From contig NC_053403.1 of NCBI RefSeq assembly GCF_016859285.1, positions 124,001-188,000 of the forward strand: DNA of 64,000 nt, read 5' to 3'. The position numbers and the translations under genes were made by a program. Positions 14,101-25,599 of the stretch are shown piece by piece. Source of the DNA: Xiphias gladius. Its lineage: Eukaryota > Chordata > Actinopteri > Istiophoriformes > Xiphiidae. A model generated the notes under the pieces. The model searched no databases. It had not been told where the DNA came from and saw only the letters and a list, made by a program, of their open reading frames with translations. Position 1 is the stretch's first letter, and each line of letters opens with the position of its first letter.

Positions 14101-14525
14101 AAGGAAACTGCAGAAAAGGGTTAGGGTTACCCTAAACCATTGTTGTTGTAGTTTAAACTTGAGCTGTTTCACCTCTCAGGTAGAAAACTCTGTCACCATG
14201 ACAACACAAATAACAACAGAGACTGCATCTGAACCGACTCCTGACCCTGAACTAGACACAAGCTCCACCCCCACAGCTCCTCCTCCCACTGTGGTGGAGG
14301 AGGAAGAGGAGGAGGAAGAGGAGGTGGAGGTGGAAGAGGAGTGTGTCAGCGCTCTACAGCTCGTAGGAGGTCAGTAAACGTTTTTATTGTGAAAATCCAG
14401 GCTTTAAAAACACAGACAGGCTTTAATTAGAAAATGTTGTAGCATAAATAAGCATTGATTTATTGATTGATTGATTGTGTTTTTCAGATTATGGCTGTGA
14501 GGTGGAGGAGGAGGAAGTCTTCTAG
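5119..14525 (+). CDS. brf1: brf1, TFIIIB 90 kDa subunit (C-terminal 13 exons; 5' exons left of window)
   Basis: Exons: 5119-5268, 5371-5464, 5550-5676, 5771-5810, 6033-6128, 6217-6531, 6647-6708, 7800-7881, 8506-8558, 9826-10118, 10303-10348, 14180-14369, 14488-14525 (stop TAG). Every junction is GT-AG and phases are consistent. The first exon ([39 protein letters not shown]) and the next two ([18 protein letters not shown]) belong to the second cyclin repeat. Exons 6647-8558 carry the conserved Brf homology/TBP-binding block ([35 protein letters not shown]). Exon 9826-10118 has [20 protein letters not shown] and a basic tail. The last exons are Thr/Pro-rich, then Glu-rich, ending [10 protein letters not shown] and a short acidic tail. 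BRF1 bridges TFIIIC and TBP to recruit RNA polymerase III to tRNA and 5S promoters. The zinc ribbon and first cyclin repeat are not in the window. Confidence 0.95.
5471..5527. repeat. Short tandem repeat in brf1 intron
   Basis: About 2.5 copies of a 22-bp unit beginning ATCACTGTAGACAGCAGTAG, between the exon ending 5464 and the exon starting 5550. Confidence 0.85.
5830..6012. repeat. Degenerate minisatellite in brf1 intron
   Basis: Loose repeats of phrases such as AAGGACACTAGGGGATACTG. It is the reverse-complement orientation of the family seen at 230-790 and 57715-58990. Confidence 0.5.
6709..7799. repeat. brf1 intron containing dispersed repeat copy 2
   Basis: The intron is AT-rich. Positions about 7440-7595 match the repeat at 1760-1935 (GAAGTTTGAAGTTGATCGGA and GAGATTCCTCCATTTATAG). 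Nothing else is recognised. Confidence 0.6.
8559..9825. other. brf1 intron, nothing recognised
   Basis: AT-rich intronic sequence between two confident exons. The preceding intron (7882-8505) is similar. I see no supported element in either. Confidence 0.6.
10548..13975 (-). mobile_element. Degenerate near-full-length CR1/L2-like LINE in brf1 intron
   Basis: Read on the minus strand. The element begins with an endonuclease part ([20 protein letters not shown] near 13950, and [10 protein letters not shown] at 13530). It continues with reverse transcriptase between about 12850 and 11400: [16 protein letters not shown], motif [14 protein letters not shown], motif [15 protein letters not shown], motif [10 protein letters not shown], then [15 protein letters not shown] and LDYCNSLLS. 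It ends in a 3' UTR of about 850 bp ending near 10550 with GCTATATAAATAAA. Frameshifts (for example between the frames overlapping at 12092-12177) and stops break the ORF, so the copy is dead. It lies antisense to brf1. The family belongs to the CR1/L2/Rex1 group; I cannot name the exact family. Confidence 0.88.
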
Positions 14526-15300
14526 CTCCGTCCTGCTGACCTTTAGCCTGTAAACTTTCCGTCCAGTTTCTGAAGATCTGGATCTGTTAGACTGAGGCAG
14601 CTCGACTGAGACAGATCAGTGTTAGACAAATCTGTTACAAATATCAGTGATCAATTAAACAAGGTAAATTATCATCAATTAACAAGCATCACTGCACTTT
14701 TAATTTTGATGCTTTTTTATTTTCATTGAGATGAAATAGACGATTTTGTTTTAAATCATTTTGCTCACTTTTGATTTAGTTTAACCTGTTTACATTTTTT
14801 TCATTAATTGATCACTGATCATTTGAATGATTTTATAACATCCGGCCCCTCGTGTTCATATTGTAAAAAAGTACAGTTGTAGCTTTTAGTCAGATGTTTG
14901 TGTATTTTTATATCAATCTGTATTAATGTAAATATGAAACGTGTCCGAGTTTTACGTTCCTGTTAATGAAATTTTAGAAGAACTAATTTGAAATTTAAAA
15001 AACTTTACTTTCTACGTCGTTAAATTGTTGTTGAGAGTTGTTGACGTGGGAAAACAAACCTTAACAGTCTGAATCAGCTGTATTCACTGACTATTTTAAT
15101 GTTTTTACTATTTTTTCTTGTGTTTTTGTTTGACAGGATTTATTGTAAATTGATGTGTGTACTTAGTACATTTTAAACTGAACTTTGTGTCTTTCATTGT
15201 TCCAGATGAGTTGCAAAAACAGACAAAAAAAATAATGATACTGAAGAGAGAAAACAACATTCCCTCAGAGAATAAACAAACTCTGAATGCAGAAAGAAAA
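14526..15300 (+). other. brf1: Probable brf1 3' UTR
   Basis: AT-rich sequence after the brf1 stop, with candidate poly(A) signals ATTAAA near 14653 and AATAAA near 15271. The true end cannot be fixed from sequence alone. Confidence 0.4.
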
Positions 15301-16050
15301 TTTTTGCCATTGTTTTGCAGCAGAACAGAGTTTCAGTATCAAAACCACCTTTAGACATTACGGACAGTGACCAACCTCAGAAAATGATCTGCTCAGTTCG
15401 TCCTTCAGGATCCTGATGTGAACAGAAAACTACATCATGTTTATTGCCACAAACATTTGAAATCTTAAACCAGAGGAAGGCTAAGCACGGAGTACACTGA
15501 GCTGTGAACAAAAAAACTTTAGAGGAAGATGAGACGATCAGTAACGGAGTAATCAGTAAAGAGCCCTTTGTGGAACAGTTTGTGTTTTGCAGAACCTTTT
15601 TAGAACAGAACTCCCATGAAAAGCTACCTAGGTACTGTAGCAAATGTAAGACTTTCTTATTTCTTCAGAAAATAAGGTTTGAAAAAGGGGGAGCCATCCT
15701 ATATTTGGGCCAAGACAGTAGAACAAGACCCTGTCCAGGGGTTAGGGTTAGGTCTGGGAAATAAGCTTCCTAGTGAGCTAAAAATGGACAACTGTAGGCT
15801 GCCGCCCAACAAATGGCAGTTGAAGCTGGCAGTCTTGGTATGCTTTCCCTGACTATGAAAACTGGTTCTTAGAACAAGGATGGTCTCCTCTCTGGAGAGG
15901 CTTTGATTGGTCCGGGGCAGGTTGTCTTCTTCAGGTCTCCCTGCACCAGGAGGTGAAATCAGTTTGCAGATTGAAACTGCGTTGAGACAGAAAGCAATGT
16001 GAACTTTCACCTTGTGTTAGTCATGTCAATTTGATCGCTGGACAGTTTGT
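15300..16050. other. Intergenic, nothing recognised
   Basis: Non-coding DNA between brf1 and ahsa1. It contains a short TTAGGG-like run at about 15738, too small to be an interstitial telomere array. Confidence 0.4.
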
Positions 16051-16325
16051 GTTTACTCACCCAAAACAGCTAATGTGCCAACTGTAACATTACAGATGTT
16101 AGCTGCCTGATTCCAGGCTGATACTGCACCAGACCCCAATGCCAATCCCTGCAGGTGGTGGGTCACCAGTGGGGCAGCAGCTCCATGTAATTCTTTTGGT
16201 CTGTGCCCAACCAGGTCCCATGGGTCAAGGCTCAGCACCACATGCTGGTGACCCCCCCCCAGGCCTGGCTCCAGGAAGGGGCCCCAGTTTCCCTGTTCCA
16301 GACGAGCTGCTCTTTCTTGGCTGAT
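16050..16325 (-). mobile_element. Possible LINE 5' UTR fragment
   Basis: On the minus strand this GC-richer stretch (GAACAGGGAAACTGGGGCCC through a CACCACCTGCAGGGATTGGC region) resembles the leader that precedes ORFs of an abundant teleost LINE. No ORF is preserved. The assignment rests on remembered similarity only. Confidence 0.3.
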
Positions 16326-16492
16326 TCATGTGGGGGTACGATCTTAGTCTGGCCCTTCACCTGGGACCTATTTGCCTTGGGAGACCCTACCAGTAGTAAC
16401 ATTTTCAATTTGTGTGGATGTCTATTTGCCTCAGTTTCATCAGGTAAAGCTATAGAGCATCTTGCGATGGGATTACAACAGACGCAACGCTG

Positions 16493-16777
16493 GTCAACAT
16501 GTTGAGATTCCAACCCATGAGTATTCAGTAGTCATTACTACATTATTACATGAGTACTTGGTAGTCATTACCAGCCACAACAGAATGGTTGATATTGCTT
16601 TCACTTTGTGAGTCTGCCTGTTTGTGTCATCATGGCAAAATGTGAGAACCCTACTGTAGCTGGAACTACCACAGAGGCAGATTTGAGTACTTTGGCAGGT
16701 GTTATGTCAAATATCTATCTTTAATGATGTAGTAATGACTATCGAGTACTCATGGGTCAAAAGGTCAACATGTTGAC
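16493..16777. mobile_element. MITE of ~285 bp with long terminal inverted repeats
   Basis: The two ends are inverted copies of about 60 bp. The left end has GTCAACATGTTGA, ACCCATGAGTATTC and TAGTCATTACTACATTATT; the reverse complement of the right end has GTCAACATGTTGAC, ACCCATGAGTACTC and TAGTCATTACTACATCATT. A further internal copy of the ATGAGTACTTGGTAGTCATT block sits at about 16549. No coding capacity. Confidence 0.75.
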
Positions 16778-16904
16778 ACGACAGCGTGGCTGGTGTGATC
16801 AATTCAATTAAATTCCTTCATAGCCGCAGGGAAGAAAATAACAATGCAGGTTCAACATAAAGATGTAAAAAAACAATAAAAGAAATAATAAGACTAATAA
16901 TTAT

Positions 16905-17345
16905 AATAATGAGACTAAATATAATAATAATAATAATTATAACAACTGAAGCAGTGGTTGTTGAGCAGGATCATGGGGGCAGTTGGCGATTTACAGTCAC
17001 AGATCAAGATTCTGCAGCTCCAGAGGCAGAAATACCTGCAGAAAGCAACAGGAGGAGTGAGACAATAAAGCACAAAACTACGGGAGAGAGAAAAGGCCAA
17101 GTTAGTTACAAGCATTAATGGGATATGAATGCCTATAGATGGAGCAGGAGAGGAGGAGGATAGAGGAGCTCAGTGCATCAGGGGAAATCCCCGGCAGTCT
17201 AGGCCTATAGCAGCATAACTACGGGATGGTTCAAGACAAGCCTGAGACAGCCCTAGCTTAAGAGACTCTAGGAACCACAAGTTAGCCTGCATTCCGGGAG
17301 CGCAGTGTTCTATATGGGTAATAGGGTACTATGAGCTCTTCAAGA
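16905..17345 (-). mobile_element. 3' UTR fragment of the CR1/L2-like LINE
   Basis: It shares TAATAGGGTACTATGAG with the 3' UTR of the LINE in the brf1 intron (about 10970-10990), in the same orientation. It also contains a CAGTCTAGGCCTATAGCAGC block that I associate with the same teleost element. Only the 3' end is present, as in a 5'-truncated insertion. Confidence 0.6.
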
Positions 17346-17974
17346 TGTGATCCCATTGCAAGATGGTCTCTAGTTTTGTATGCAATCACATCACTTCTAA
17401 AAATTGCATGGCATTCTGTTTAGACACAGTCAGAGTAAACTAGTGGGTCCTAATAACAAGAGGACACAGAAAGAAACATCTGCACACTGAAACCGTTCTG
17501 TCATTTATTCACAGTGGATTCGGTCACACAGAACTTATCAAATTTTAAAGGAACAGTCTAACATGTTAAAAATTATTTCGTTTATGTGGTGTGGTTTATT
17601 TTTTCCACTTTTATTGGAACTAGGCTAAGAGTGCTTCCAGTCTTTGTGCCAGGCTAGGCTAACAACATCCTGGACCTATCTCTGTACTGGACTCATAGAG
17701 ATGAAACTGACCTGAATGAGACAGAGAACTAGAGTGTAACTTTAAAATCTCCAAAAAGTTAACTATAAAGAACAGAGGCTCCAGGACACCTCCCTGAGGG
17801 ACTCTGCAACTGAGTGAAATCTGAGAACGAGAGAGTTTATGAGATGTTGGACTGTTCCTTTAAGGAGGTTCATCTAAGCCTGACATGTCAGCTGCTCACA
17901 GTGACATGGTGAAGATCCCCATCCTCTCAGACAGCCTGTCAGATGAGTTCCAGGGTTCAGTATCTCAGAGACTC

Positions 17975-20900
17975 TCAGTATCCGAACGTTTGTTTTATGG
18001 CCTGGAAGTAAAATCGGATCCAGCCCTCCCTGGTGGAGTCCTCCTCCCCCGCAGGGACTCCTCGACACTCCATCCTGAGCTCAGTCTCGTCTCCTCGGCC
18101 CTCCAGTTCCAGACTGACAGTGGCGTAGTGCTCTGTTTGGGAGACAATAATAAACCTCAGATTTCAGAGTGTCCATGAATGCAGCAGCAGGGGGCTCTCA
18201 AAACCAACCTTGCACTTGAACGCATCACAACGTCAAAACAAGAGGACGTACCGCTAGGCCATGTCCTGAACCGCCACCTCATCTCGATCCTCTGGTCCAA
18301 TTCCTAGAGGGACGAGAAGCAGTCTAGTTACCATTGTGATCTGACACACACTTACTGACTTCTGATTGGCTTAGCAGCTGTGACGTCACCAGCTGTGTGA
18401 ACTCTCCGCTGATGCTTCCATCCAACAGCTGGAACCTGCCTCCACGACAGCTGTCTACCACCACTGCCGAGCGCATAAACACCTGTAAAAACTGCATGGA
18501 CAGATACATTAAGTACTACAGTACTACTAAAAACTACACAGATAGCTACAGTACAGTACTACCACAGTACTATACTGCTACTACAGGTACAGGTACATGA
18601 AGTAGGACTACTACAGTACTACTACAGTGCTACAAGACTACCTCAGTTTGGCCTTGTTTGTCCCAATTTTAACCTGGTTCAGTGTGATTGTGTCTGGTCT
18701 GTCCTGGTTTGACATAGTCTCAGTTCTGGTTTTAATGGTAGTTTGTCCAGATTTTACTCCTGATTTTAATCCTAGTTTTAGACCTTGTCTGTCCGGGTTT
18801 TAGTCCCGGTCTGTCCTGGTTTGACTTGATTCTAGCTAGTCCTGGTTGTGTACCTCCTCGTTGATGAAAGTCTTGTAGAGCTCATCGGGTGATGTTTGGA
18901 AGGTTTCCTTCAGATTAAATCTGCAGGTCTGTATACGAACAGCTGTGGGACAGGGGTCGCGGCTAGAAGAACACCTGGAGCTGCAGCTGATCTGTAGGAG
19001 GTCAAAGGTCACGTTCAGTCAGCATTTACATGAACTAAAACCAGATCAGAGTCTGGCTGATGGATGGTTTTAGTTGAACATAACTCCACCTGGGTTTTAC
19101 TGCTCTTGATCTGGTTCTTCTTGGACAGCTCAGGTGGAGATGGTTTTGGTCCCCGGGTGGTGGGCAGGACCATGCCCTGACTGAACTCTGTGAGGTCAGA
19201 GGTCACTCATATTACTACAGGGATCATCATACTCATCTCTGATTGATTGGTCCTGACACACCGTAGGTAAGAGACCTGATTTGAGCTGGTAGACATACTC
19301 GCCCAGAACCCTCTGGACCTCCAGAACGCCGGTCCTCCTCATGAGGTCAAGGAGTGGCGTGTTGGGCTGGTCTTTACACAGAGACACTGAGATCTGCACG
19401 AGAGTATGGTAATCAATATGATTCTCATTACGGAAAACAATACAGTCAGCAATGCACCAATCAATACAGACATCAATACACTGTATCATCAGTAGGAAGA
19501 AGTTGTTGGTTGACCCACGTCGAGGTCATCCACGTCGTTCTCATCGGAAAGGTTGGACACTTCAACAGTTCCTCTGTACTTCAATCCACTACTGGATGTA
19601 CCTGCGGACAGGAAACAGTCAGCACCACAGAAAAAGAATAACACCTGTGTGATGTCAGAATACAGCAGGTACTAAGCATGCCTTCACACAGGTGTCCATT
19701 ATTAAGTTGAAACAGGTTCAGCAGGTAAAAAAAACACTTCAATTGACTGACCCAGCCAGCTGGCTCTCAGCTGCCACTCGTAGAAGAAGATGAGCTTCCC
19801 TTTGCGATTGTTGATGGAAGCTTCTCCGTCCAGTTTGTTGATGTCGGTGAGCTGACAGACCCCCTCTGATCCCTCCACCCGGACCCCAAGCAGCAGCTGA
19901 CGGAGACGCTGCGACGACCAACCCGAGACATCACGCTCCGTCCTGATGATGAGAGAGAGGACGTGTCCAGCGGCGCAAAGTAAGCACATTTACTCCGGTA
20001 GGCTACAGAGTACCAGAGTATTTCCACTCGCTGCTACTAAATACTGTACTTTTTCCTGCAATTATTTGACAGCTTTAGTTTCTTTACAGTTTATAAAATA
20101 TGATATAAATTTTACAGATTAAGTCACATGTATAGCCGAATCGATTAGTCAACTTACAAAAAAAAAATTAACTATCTCCACAGTGGTTTAAGTCATTTTT
20201 CAGCTTCTAATGTGTGAGGATTTGCTCGTGATTATTTTCTAATAATTGTAATTTAATTTTAATCATTTTGAGGTTTTGACTGTCACTTTGGTCTGTGAGT
20301 GAACAATCAATCGATTCATCGAGAAAATAATCAGCAGATTAATCCATGATGACAATGATCATTGGTCACAGCCTCATAAAAAACAATTTAAAATGACCTC
20401 CAACTATAACAGTAAAATGCTGCTAAAACATTAATGCATCAATAATAACGTAATGATATAATATATAACATCACTCACAGGGACATTTATCTGCACTGAG
20501 TACTTTTACTTTTAATAGTTTAAGTACATTTTCCTGTTTATAACCACATACTTATACTTAAATAACATGTTGAATGTAGGACATTTTACCGAAAATGGAG
20601 CATTTTTATCGTGTGCTATTAGCACTTTAACTGCAGTAAAGAGTCAACAAGTCCTCAGACCTAAATCACCATCCAGGTGGTTCATGCCTCTGATGCCACC
20701 GATCGGAGCGTGAGTGAAGGAGTGAATTAACTCCTACAGATACACTGTTAAAAATCACTGCTGAAAAATAAAGAACCAACTCTTTTATGTTGTGAGAGTG
20801 GGGTTTATAGGTTTGGTTAGGTGTAGGGAAAAAGCGTGGTTTGGGTTCAAATACAGTCAGAGGATGTCGGTTGTCATGGTAACAATAATAAACACCTGGT

Positions 20901-22479
20901 TGAGGTTATAGAAAGATTGTGGTTAAAAGACGCAACACTGATTATCGGATTGAAAACAAACAGTCTCCTGTGTCAAGGTCCATCCAACACGACGTCCTCC
21001 TAACGTGGACTTTGTCTCTCTTTATACTACATTACCTGACTTCCTCCTTTACTACGGCCACTAGAGGTCACCAAACAATAAAAACTAACTATGGGTCATA
21101 ACAAGCTGCTGCTCAGACGACCCGAGTCCTGGTTTTTACAGGACTGCAGTCTCTTCTTCCTCCACTCACGTCACCCGTCTGTGTAACCCCGCCCTCCTCT
21201 CAGACATCTCAACCTGTCATTCAACAGGTGTTTAAAAATATCTGTACATGTGCTGAACCAGCTGTAGGGGGGGGTCATGTAACACACACGCACGCACACA
21301 CACACCCACACACACTCTGAAATCCTAAAATACCCCCCAAGAGAGACAGATTACTCTAGACTCTACTACTGCTTTTTTCTCTGATGAATCAGCTGATCAA
21401 GAACAATAATCATTAAAGAAATAAAATCAAAATAACCAGTTGATCTTTACATGATAAAAATTGTTAGTTATCAGTTAATGTGATAGTAAACAGCCGCCAT
21501 TAGTCACACTGAACATCAAAAAACTGAGCAGTGTTCAGTTTGTTTACCAACCTGAGGGTTGGGCCCCTCCAAAGGGCCACCAGATAAATGGTCAGATAAT
21601 TCATAAGAAAAAAAAACACAGTTCTGATTTTTTGGGGAAGTTTTTTGGAAACAAATCCCTGTTTGTAATTTCAAGTCACAAATGACGAGTTACTGGGTTA
21701 TTCGACCACAGTGTCGCCTCCTATTGGAGAATTAAATAAAAGACTCAAAAACAAAAACCATTCCAGTTTGTTAAATTAGTATTTCAGGTATGTTACAGAC
21801 ATCTGTTAGTCAGATTCCTGTGGACTAACGTGTGACGGAAATTTATATGAAAGCAACATTTTATAAAGTGAATTTGAGGTTGTGTTTTCATATCAAAATA
21901 AATAATTTAATACACACAAAAGCTCAGGAAGGATAAAGTGAAAACATGGTTAATATATATTTTAGTGGAAGTAAACACATATACAGAAATAAACATTAGC
22001 ATGAGTATGTTACATACAACACAGGGAACACCAAATAGATTCTCTGATGAAGGTGAAGAGATCGAATGCTGAAAAGAGTCGAACTTTAAAATAAACTTCA
22101 TGAATCTGTCAGATAATCTACAGACCTGATTCATGTTTGACTGTGTCCGCTTTCAACTGGACTTATCTGGGATCCGTTTTAAAAGAATCCGTTTTCTGAC
22201 ACTGAATAAACAGGACATTAAAGTCCAGTTCTGATGATACTGGAGGACGAAAAACTGAGAAAGAAATTTTATGCGAATGAGTCCACAGACTGTCAGACTG
22301 TTGGACCAGAGCAGGTAAGAACAAACCAGTTTCAGTTACATCAGCAATAGCTTTAATACAACTGATCTTAATAATAATAACAATAATAAAAAAACAGACC
22401 AGTGCCAGTTGTTGACGTTGGTAGCATCGGCTCTCTCCTCAACGATCCATCGAGGATCTCCTTCACCCCATTTGGCCAT
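17975..22479 (-). CDS. ahsa1: ahsa1, activator of HSP90 ATPase 1 (complete)
   Basis: Nine exons on the minus strand: 22400-22479 (start ATG; MAKWGEGDPRWIVEERADAT), 19752-19942 (NKLDGEASINNRKGKLIFFY), 19519-19601 (VEVSNLSDENDVDDLD), 19276-19393 (ISVSLCKDQPNTPLLDLM), 19101-19187 (EFSQGMVLPTTRG), 18854-18942 (VRIQTCRFNLKETFQTS), 18390-18482 (GGRFQLLDGSISGEFTQL), 18252-18303 (EMRWRFRTWP), 17975-18132 (RMECRGVPAGEE and GWIRFYFQAIKQTFGY, then TGA). The N-terminal Aha1 domain and the C-terminal AHSA1/START-like domain are both present. AHSA1 binds the HSP90 middle domain and stimulates its ATPase in the cytosol. Donor 19101 (A before GTAAAA) is chosen because it keeps frame; the stronger-looking CAG-GTGGAG donor at 19090 would break it. 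The protein stops right after FGY, about five residues earlier than the human one. Confidence 0.93.
18505..18850. repeat. Degenerate tandem repeats in ahsa1 intron
   Basis: About 18505-18640 is built of CTACAGTACTACTA-like units; about 18650-18845 of loosely repeated GTCTGTCCTGGTTTTA-like phrases. Both are low complexity and non-coding. Confidence 0.65.
19943..22399. other. ahsa1: ahsa1 intron 1
   Basis: The largest intron of the gene. It holds remnants of the TACTTTTACTT MITE family at about 19985-20140 and 20480-20640, and a short CA/CG-rich run near 21281-21318. No additional exon is recognised. Confidence 0.6.
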
Positions 22480-23575
22480 CGCTGATAAATACTCACCGAT
22501 CACTGATCAATACTGACTGAAGCACAGGTTGTTATATTCCTGTAATAATCTACGACTCAGTGTAAGTACCACAGTTGTGTCCTGACAAACTGAAGTTGTG
22601 TCCAGTGTCTGATCTCTGATCAGCTGTTTGACAGCAGCTGAAACATAAACCACCAGACATTAACTACTTCCTCTGATGAACTTCAAAGGAAAACTCCCCA
22701 CACAGGATGTAGTCTTAAAGAATAAAAGGAGCGAACAAAACAACAGCCTGATAATAACTCGTCTGTATTTCCTCCCTGATAATCAGTAAAGTCTGATCTG
22801 ATTTGATCTTTAACAGCAGTGGCACCACTGCATTAGAATGGAAAGAGACTAAATGATAAGTCATTGGATCAGGAATTCAGTTCAAGTATGTAAATAATTT
22901 ATTGAACATTTCTTAATTAACTGAGATGGAAAAAGTTAAGAAAAAACTATAAACTCTTCTTCATGCTTATAAAAAATATACGGATGAAAGAAAAACCTGA
23001 AGACATTACAACATTATTGATCAATTTCATGTGTTTGGTGTTTGATGTTGTTTTTCATACTGAATCGTTAAAGAAACAGAGTTACTGTGATTTTCTTTGA
23101 CTCCTTTGAGAAGTAATGCTATAAATATGTCTATAAAATGTCAGAATTATGAAAAAAAAAAACAACCTTCAAACACATGATGAGAATATGATGTTTGATT
23201 TAGTTTATTTCCTCATTTTCAACCTCACAGATTTGTCTCGACCTTATTAGAAATAGCAGCTGATGAGGACCATGTGATATGGTTGAAATCTCCACAACAA
23301 GTAAGAAAGTGGTTTGAGTTTCTGGACCATTTTGGTTTCAGGGAGTAATGATAAAAGAGGAGACTCTTGTATTCTGAAGAACTCAGGAAGGAACAATTAT
23401 TGCTAATTAATTAATTTAATGTTATGTTGGACTTTAAACAGGCTGCGATTGAAAACGTTTGGATACATAACTGAAACAAACTGTTTGATTTGGACATTTT
23501 TAATATTTCACCAGAGTAAAAACAAAAATCAGAGCTGAATATTCATTCTTCACAGAGGAAGGGAACAAAGACATT
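22480..23575. other. ahsa1 upstream region
   Basis: Immediate 5' flank of ahsa1. No TATA box or CpG-dense promoter stands out. Around 23259-23290 is one copy of the dispersed repeat containing GATGAGGACCATGTGATATG, related to copies at 42372 and 63250-63960. Confidence 0.4.
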
Positions 23576-25100
23576 TACTCAGGTACTTTAATCACATTTA
23601 CTCAAGTACTGTACTTAAGTACATTTTTGATGTATTTGTACTTTACTTGAGTATCTCATCATTCTGGTACTTCTACCTCTACTCCACCAAATTTCAGAGT
23701 AAATATTGTACTTTTTTTGATTTTGTAGGTTGGGAACCAGTGGACTGAACTCTCTCCCCGTCTCTGACGTAGCTAAAAGCAGCTCCAGCAGTAAAACGCT
23801 GCCGAAGCCTCCGTGACTCAGGATCAATGATCTGAGAATCAGAGACCAGTCACAGGAGACGTGTCCCTGCACAGTGAAGTACTTTTACTGTGATACTGTG
23901 ACTACATGAAGTACTTTCACTGTGATACTGGAACTACAGGAAGTACTTTTACTGGGACTAAAGGAGGCACTTTTACTGTGATACTGGAACTAGATGAAGT
24001 ACTTTTACTGTGATACTGGAACTACAGGAAGTACTTTTACTGTGATACTGGAACTACAGGAAGTACTTTTACTGGGACTAAAGGAGGCACTTTTACTGTG
24101 ATACTGGAACTAGATGAAGTACTTTTACTGTGATACTGGAACTACAGGAAGTACTTTCACTGTGATACTGGAACTACAGGAAGTACTTTTACTGGGACTA
24201 AAGGAGGCACTTTTACTGTGATACTGGAACTAGATGAAGTACTTTTACTGTGATACTGGAACTACAGGAAGTACTTTTACTGTGATACTGGAACTACATG
24301 AAGTACTTTTACTGTGATATAGGAATTACAGGAAGTACTTTTACTGTGATACCGGAACTACATGTAGTACTTTTACTGTGATGCCAGAACTACATGAAGT
24401 ACTTTTACTGTGATACAGGAACTACAGGAAGTACTTTAACTGTGATACCGGAACTACAGCAAGTACTTTTACTCTGATGCTGGAACTACAGGAAGTACTT
24501 TTACTGTGATATAGGAATTACAGGAAGTACTTTAACTGTGATACCGGAACTACATGTAGTACTTTTACTTTGATGCCAGAACTACATGAAGTACTTTTAC
24601 TGTGATACTGGAACTACATGAAGTACTTTTACTGGGATACTGTATCAACAGGAAGTACTTTTACTGGGATACCGGGACTACAGGAGGTACTTTTACTGTG
24701 ATACCGGAACTACATGAAGTACTTTTACTGTGATACCAGAACTACATTAAGTACTTTTACTGTGATACCAGAACTACATTAAGTACTTTTACTGTGATAC
24801 TGGAACTACATGAAATACTTTTACTGGGATACTGGAACTACAGCAAGTACTTTTACTGTGACACTGGGACTACATGAAGTACTTTTAGTACTGATATTGT
24901 TACTACATGAAGCACTTTTACCATAATACTGGAACTACAGGAAGTACTCCTACTGTGATATTGTAACTAAGTGAAGTACTTTTACTGTGATACTTTAACT
25001 ATATTTTGATGCTGCTACTTTTACTTTAGTGGGTTTCTGAATGCAGGACCTTTACTTATAATGGAGTATTTCTACACTGTGGTACTGGTACATGTACATC
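23576..25100. mobile_element. MITE copy interrupted by a 32-bp minisatellite
   Basis: 23576-23740 is one end of the TACTTTTACTT MITE (TTTACTCAAGTACTGTACTT, then CTCCACCAAATTTCAGAG). 25005-25100 is the other part (TGAATGCAGGACCTTTACTT, AATGGAGTATTTCTACACTG). Between them is a tandem array (separate entry). The two ends are in the order expected of a single insertion. Confidence 0.65.
23873..25005. repeat. 32-bp minisatellite, about 35 units, with 120-bp higher-order repeat
   Basis: Units read AAGTACTTTTACTGTGATAC followed by TGGAACTACAGG, spaced 32 bp (for example ACTTT at 23881, 23913, 23945). A shorter variant containing GGGACTAAAGGAGGCAC recurs at exactly 120-bp spacing (lines beginning 23941, 24061, 24181), a higher-order repeat of nearly identical blocks. 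Later units diverge. Confidence 0.95.
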
Positions 25101-25288
25101 AGTAAAGGGTCAGATGCTGAAGCTCACCAGATGTGGGTGAAAGCTTCAGAAACCAAACTTAAGTTGTAGGTTTTATTGTAAATGTACACATGAACCGTGC
25201 AGCAGAAATTACGTTTAATGCAAGTTTCATATTTATCATCTCAAGACCTTCCAGATTCATCCTGTGACCTGTGCCTGTCCACATATCC

Positions 25289-25450
25289 AGTGGTGGGAGA
25301 AGTACTCAGGTCCTTTAGTAGAGTAATTCTCAGTAGAAATACCCACTACAAGTGGAAGTACAGAAGTATTACCTGCAGTGTCCCCACTGTCTGCAAAGTA
25401 AATGTCCTCTGTGAATGATGGGCTGCTAGATAGACTGGCCTGCTGTCACT
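25289..25450. mobile_element. Partial MITE copy upstream of vipas39
   Basis: Begins AGTGGTGGGAGAAGTACTCA, the terminal signature of the TACTTTTACTT MITE family. The other end is unclear. It lies within about 300 bp of the vipas39 first exon. Confidence 0.5.
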
Positions 25451-25599
25451 GGTGTATGAGTTTATTGAAGTAATACTCTGGTGGTGGAGGTAAAAAAACC
25501 TTTCACCTGCAGCTGCCAGAGGAAAGTACTGCAGTACAAGTAAAGTAGTATAACATGGAGGTGCTCACGTCTTCCGAGTGCAGCTACCTCAAAACGGTA

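Noticed and set aside
15735-15752. TTAGGG-like runs (also near 14118, 27141 and 47067)
   Set aside because: Only two or three imperfect units each; too short to be interstitial telomere arrays.
23873-25005. Regular direct repeats resembling a CRISPR array
   Set aside because: Units are contiguous with no unique spacers, no cas genes are present and the genome is vertebrate; it is a minisatellite.
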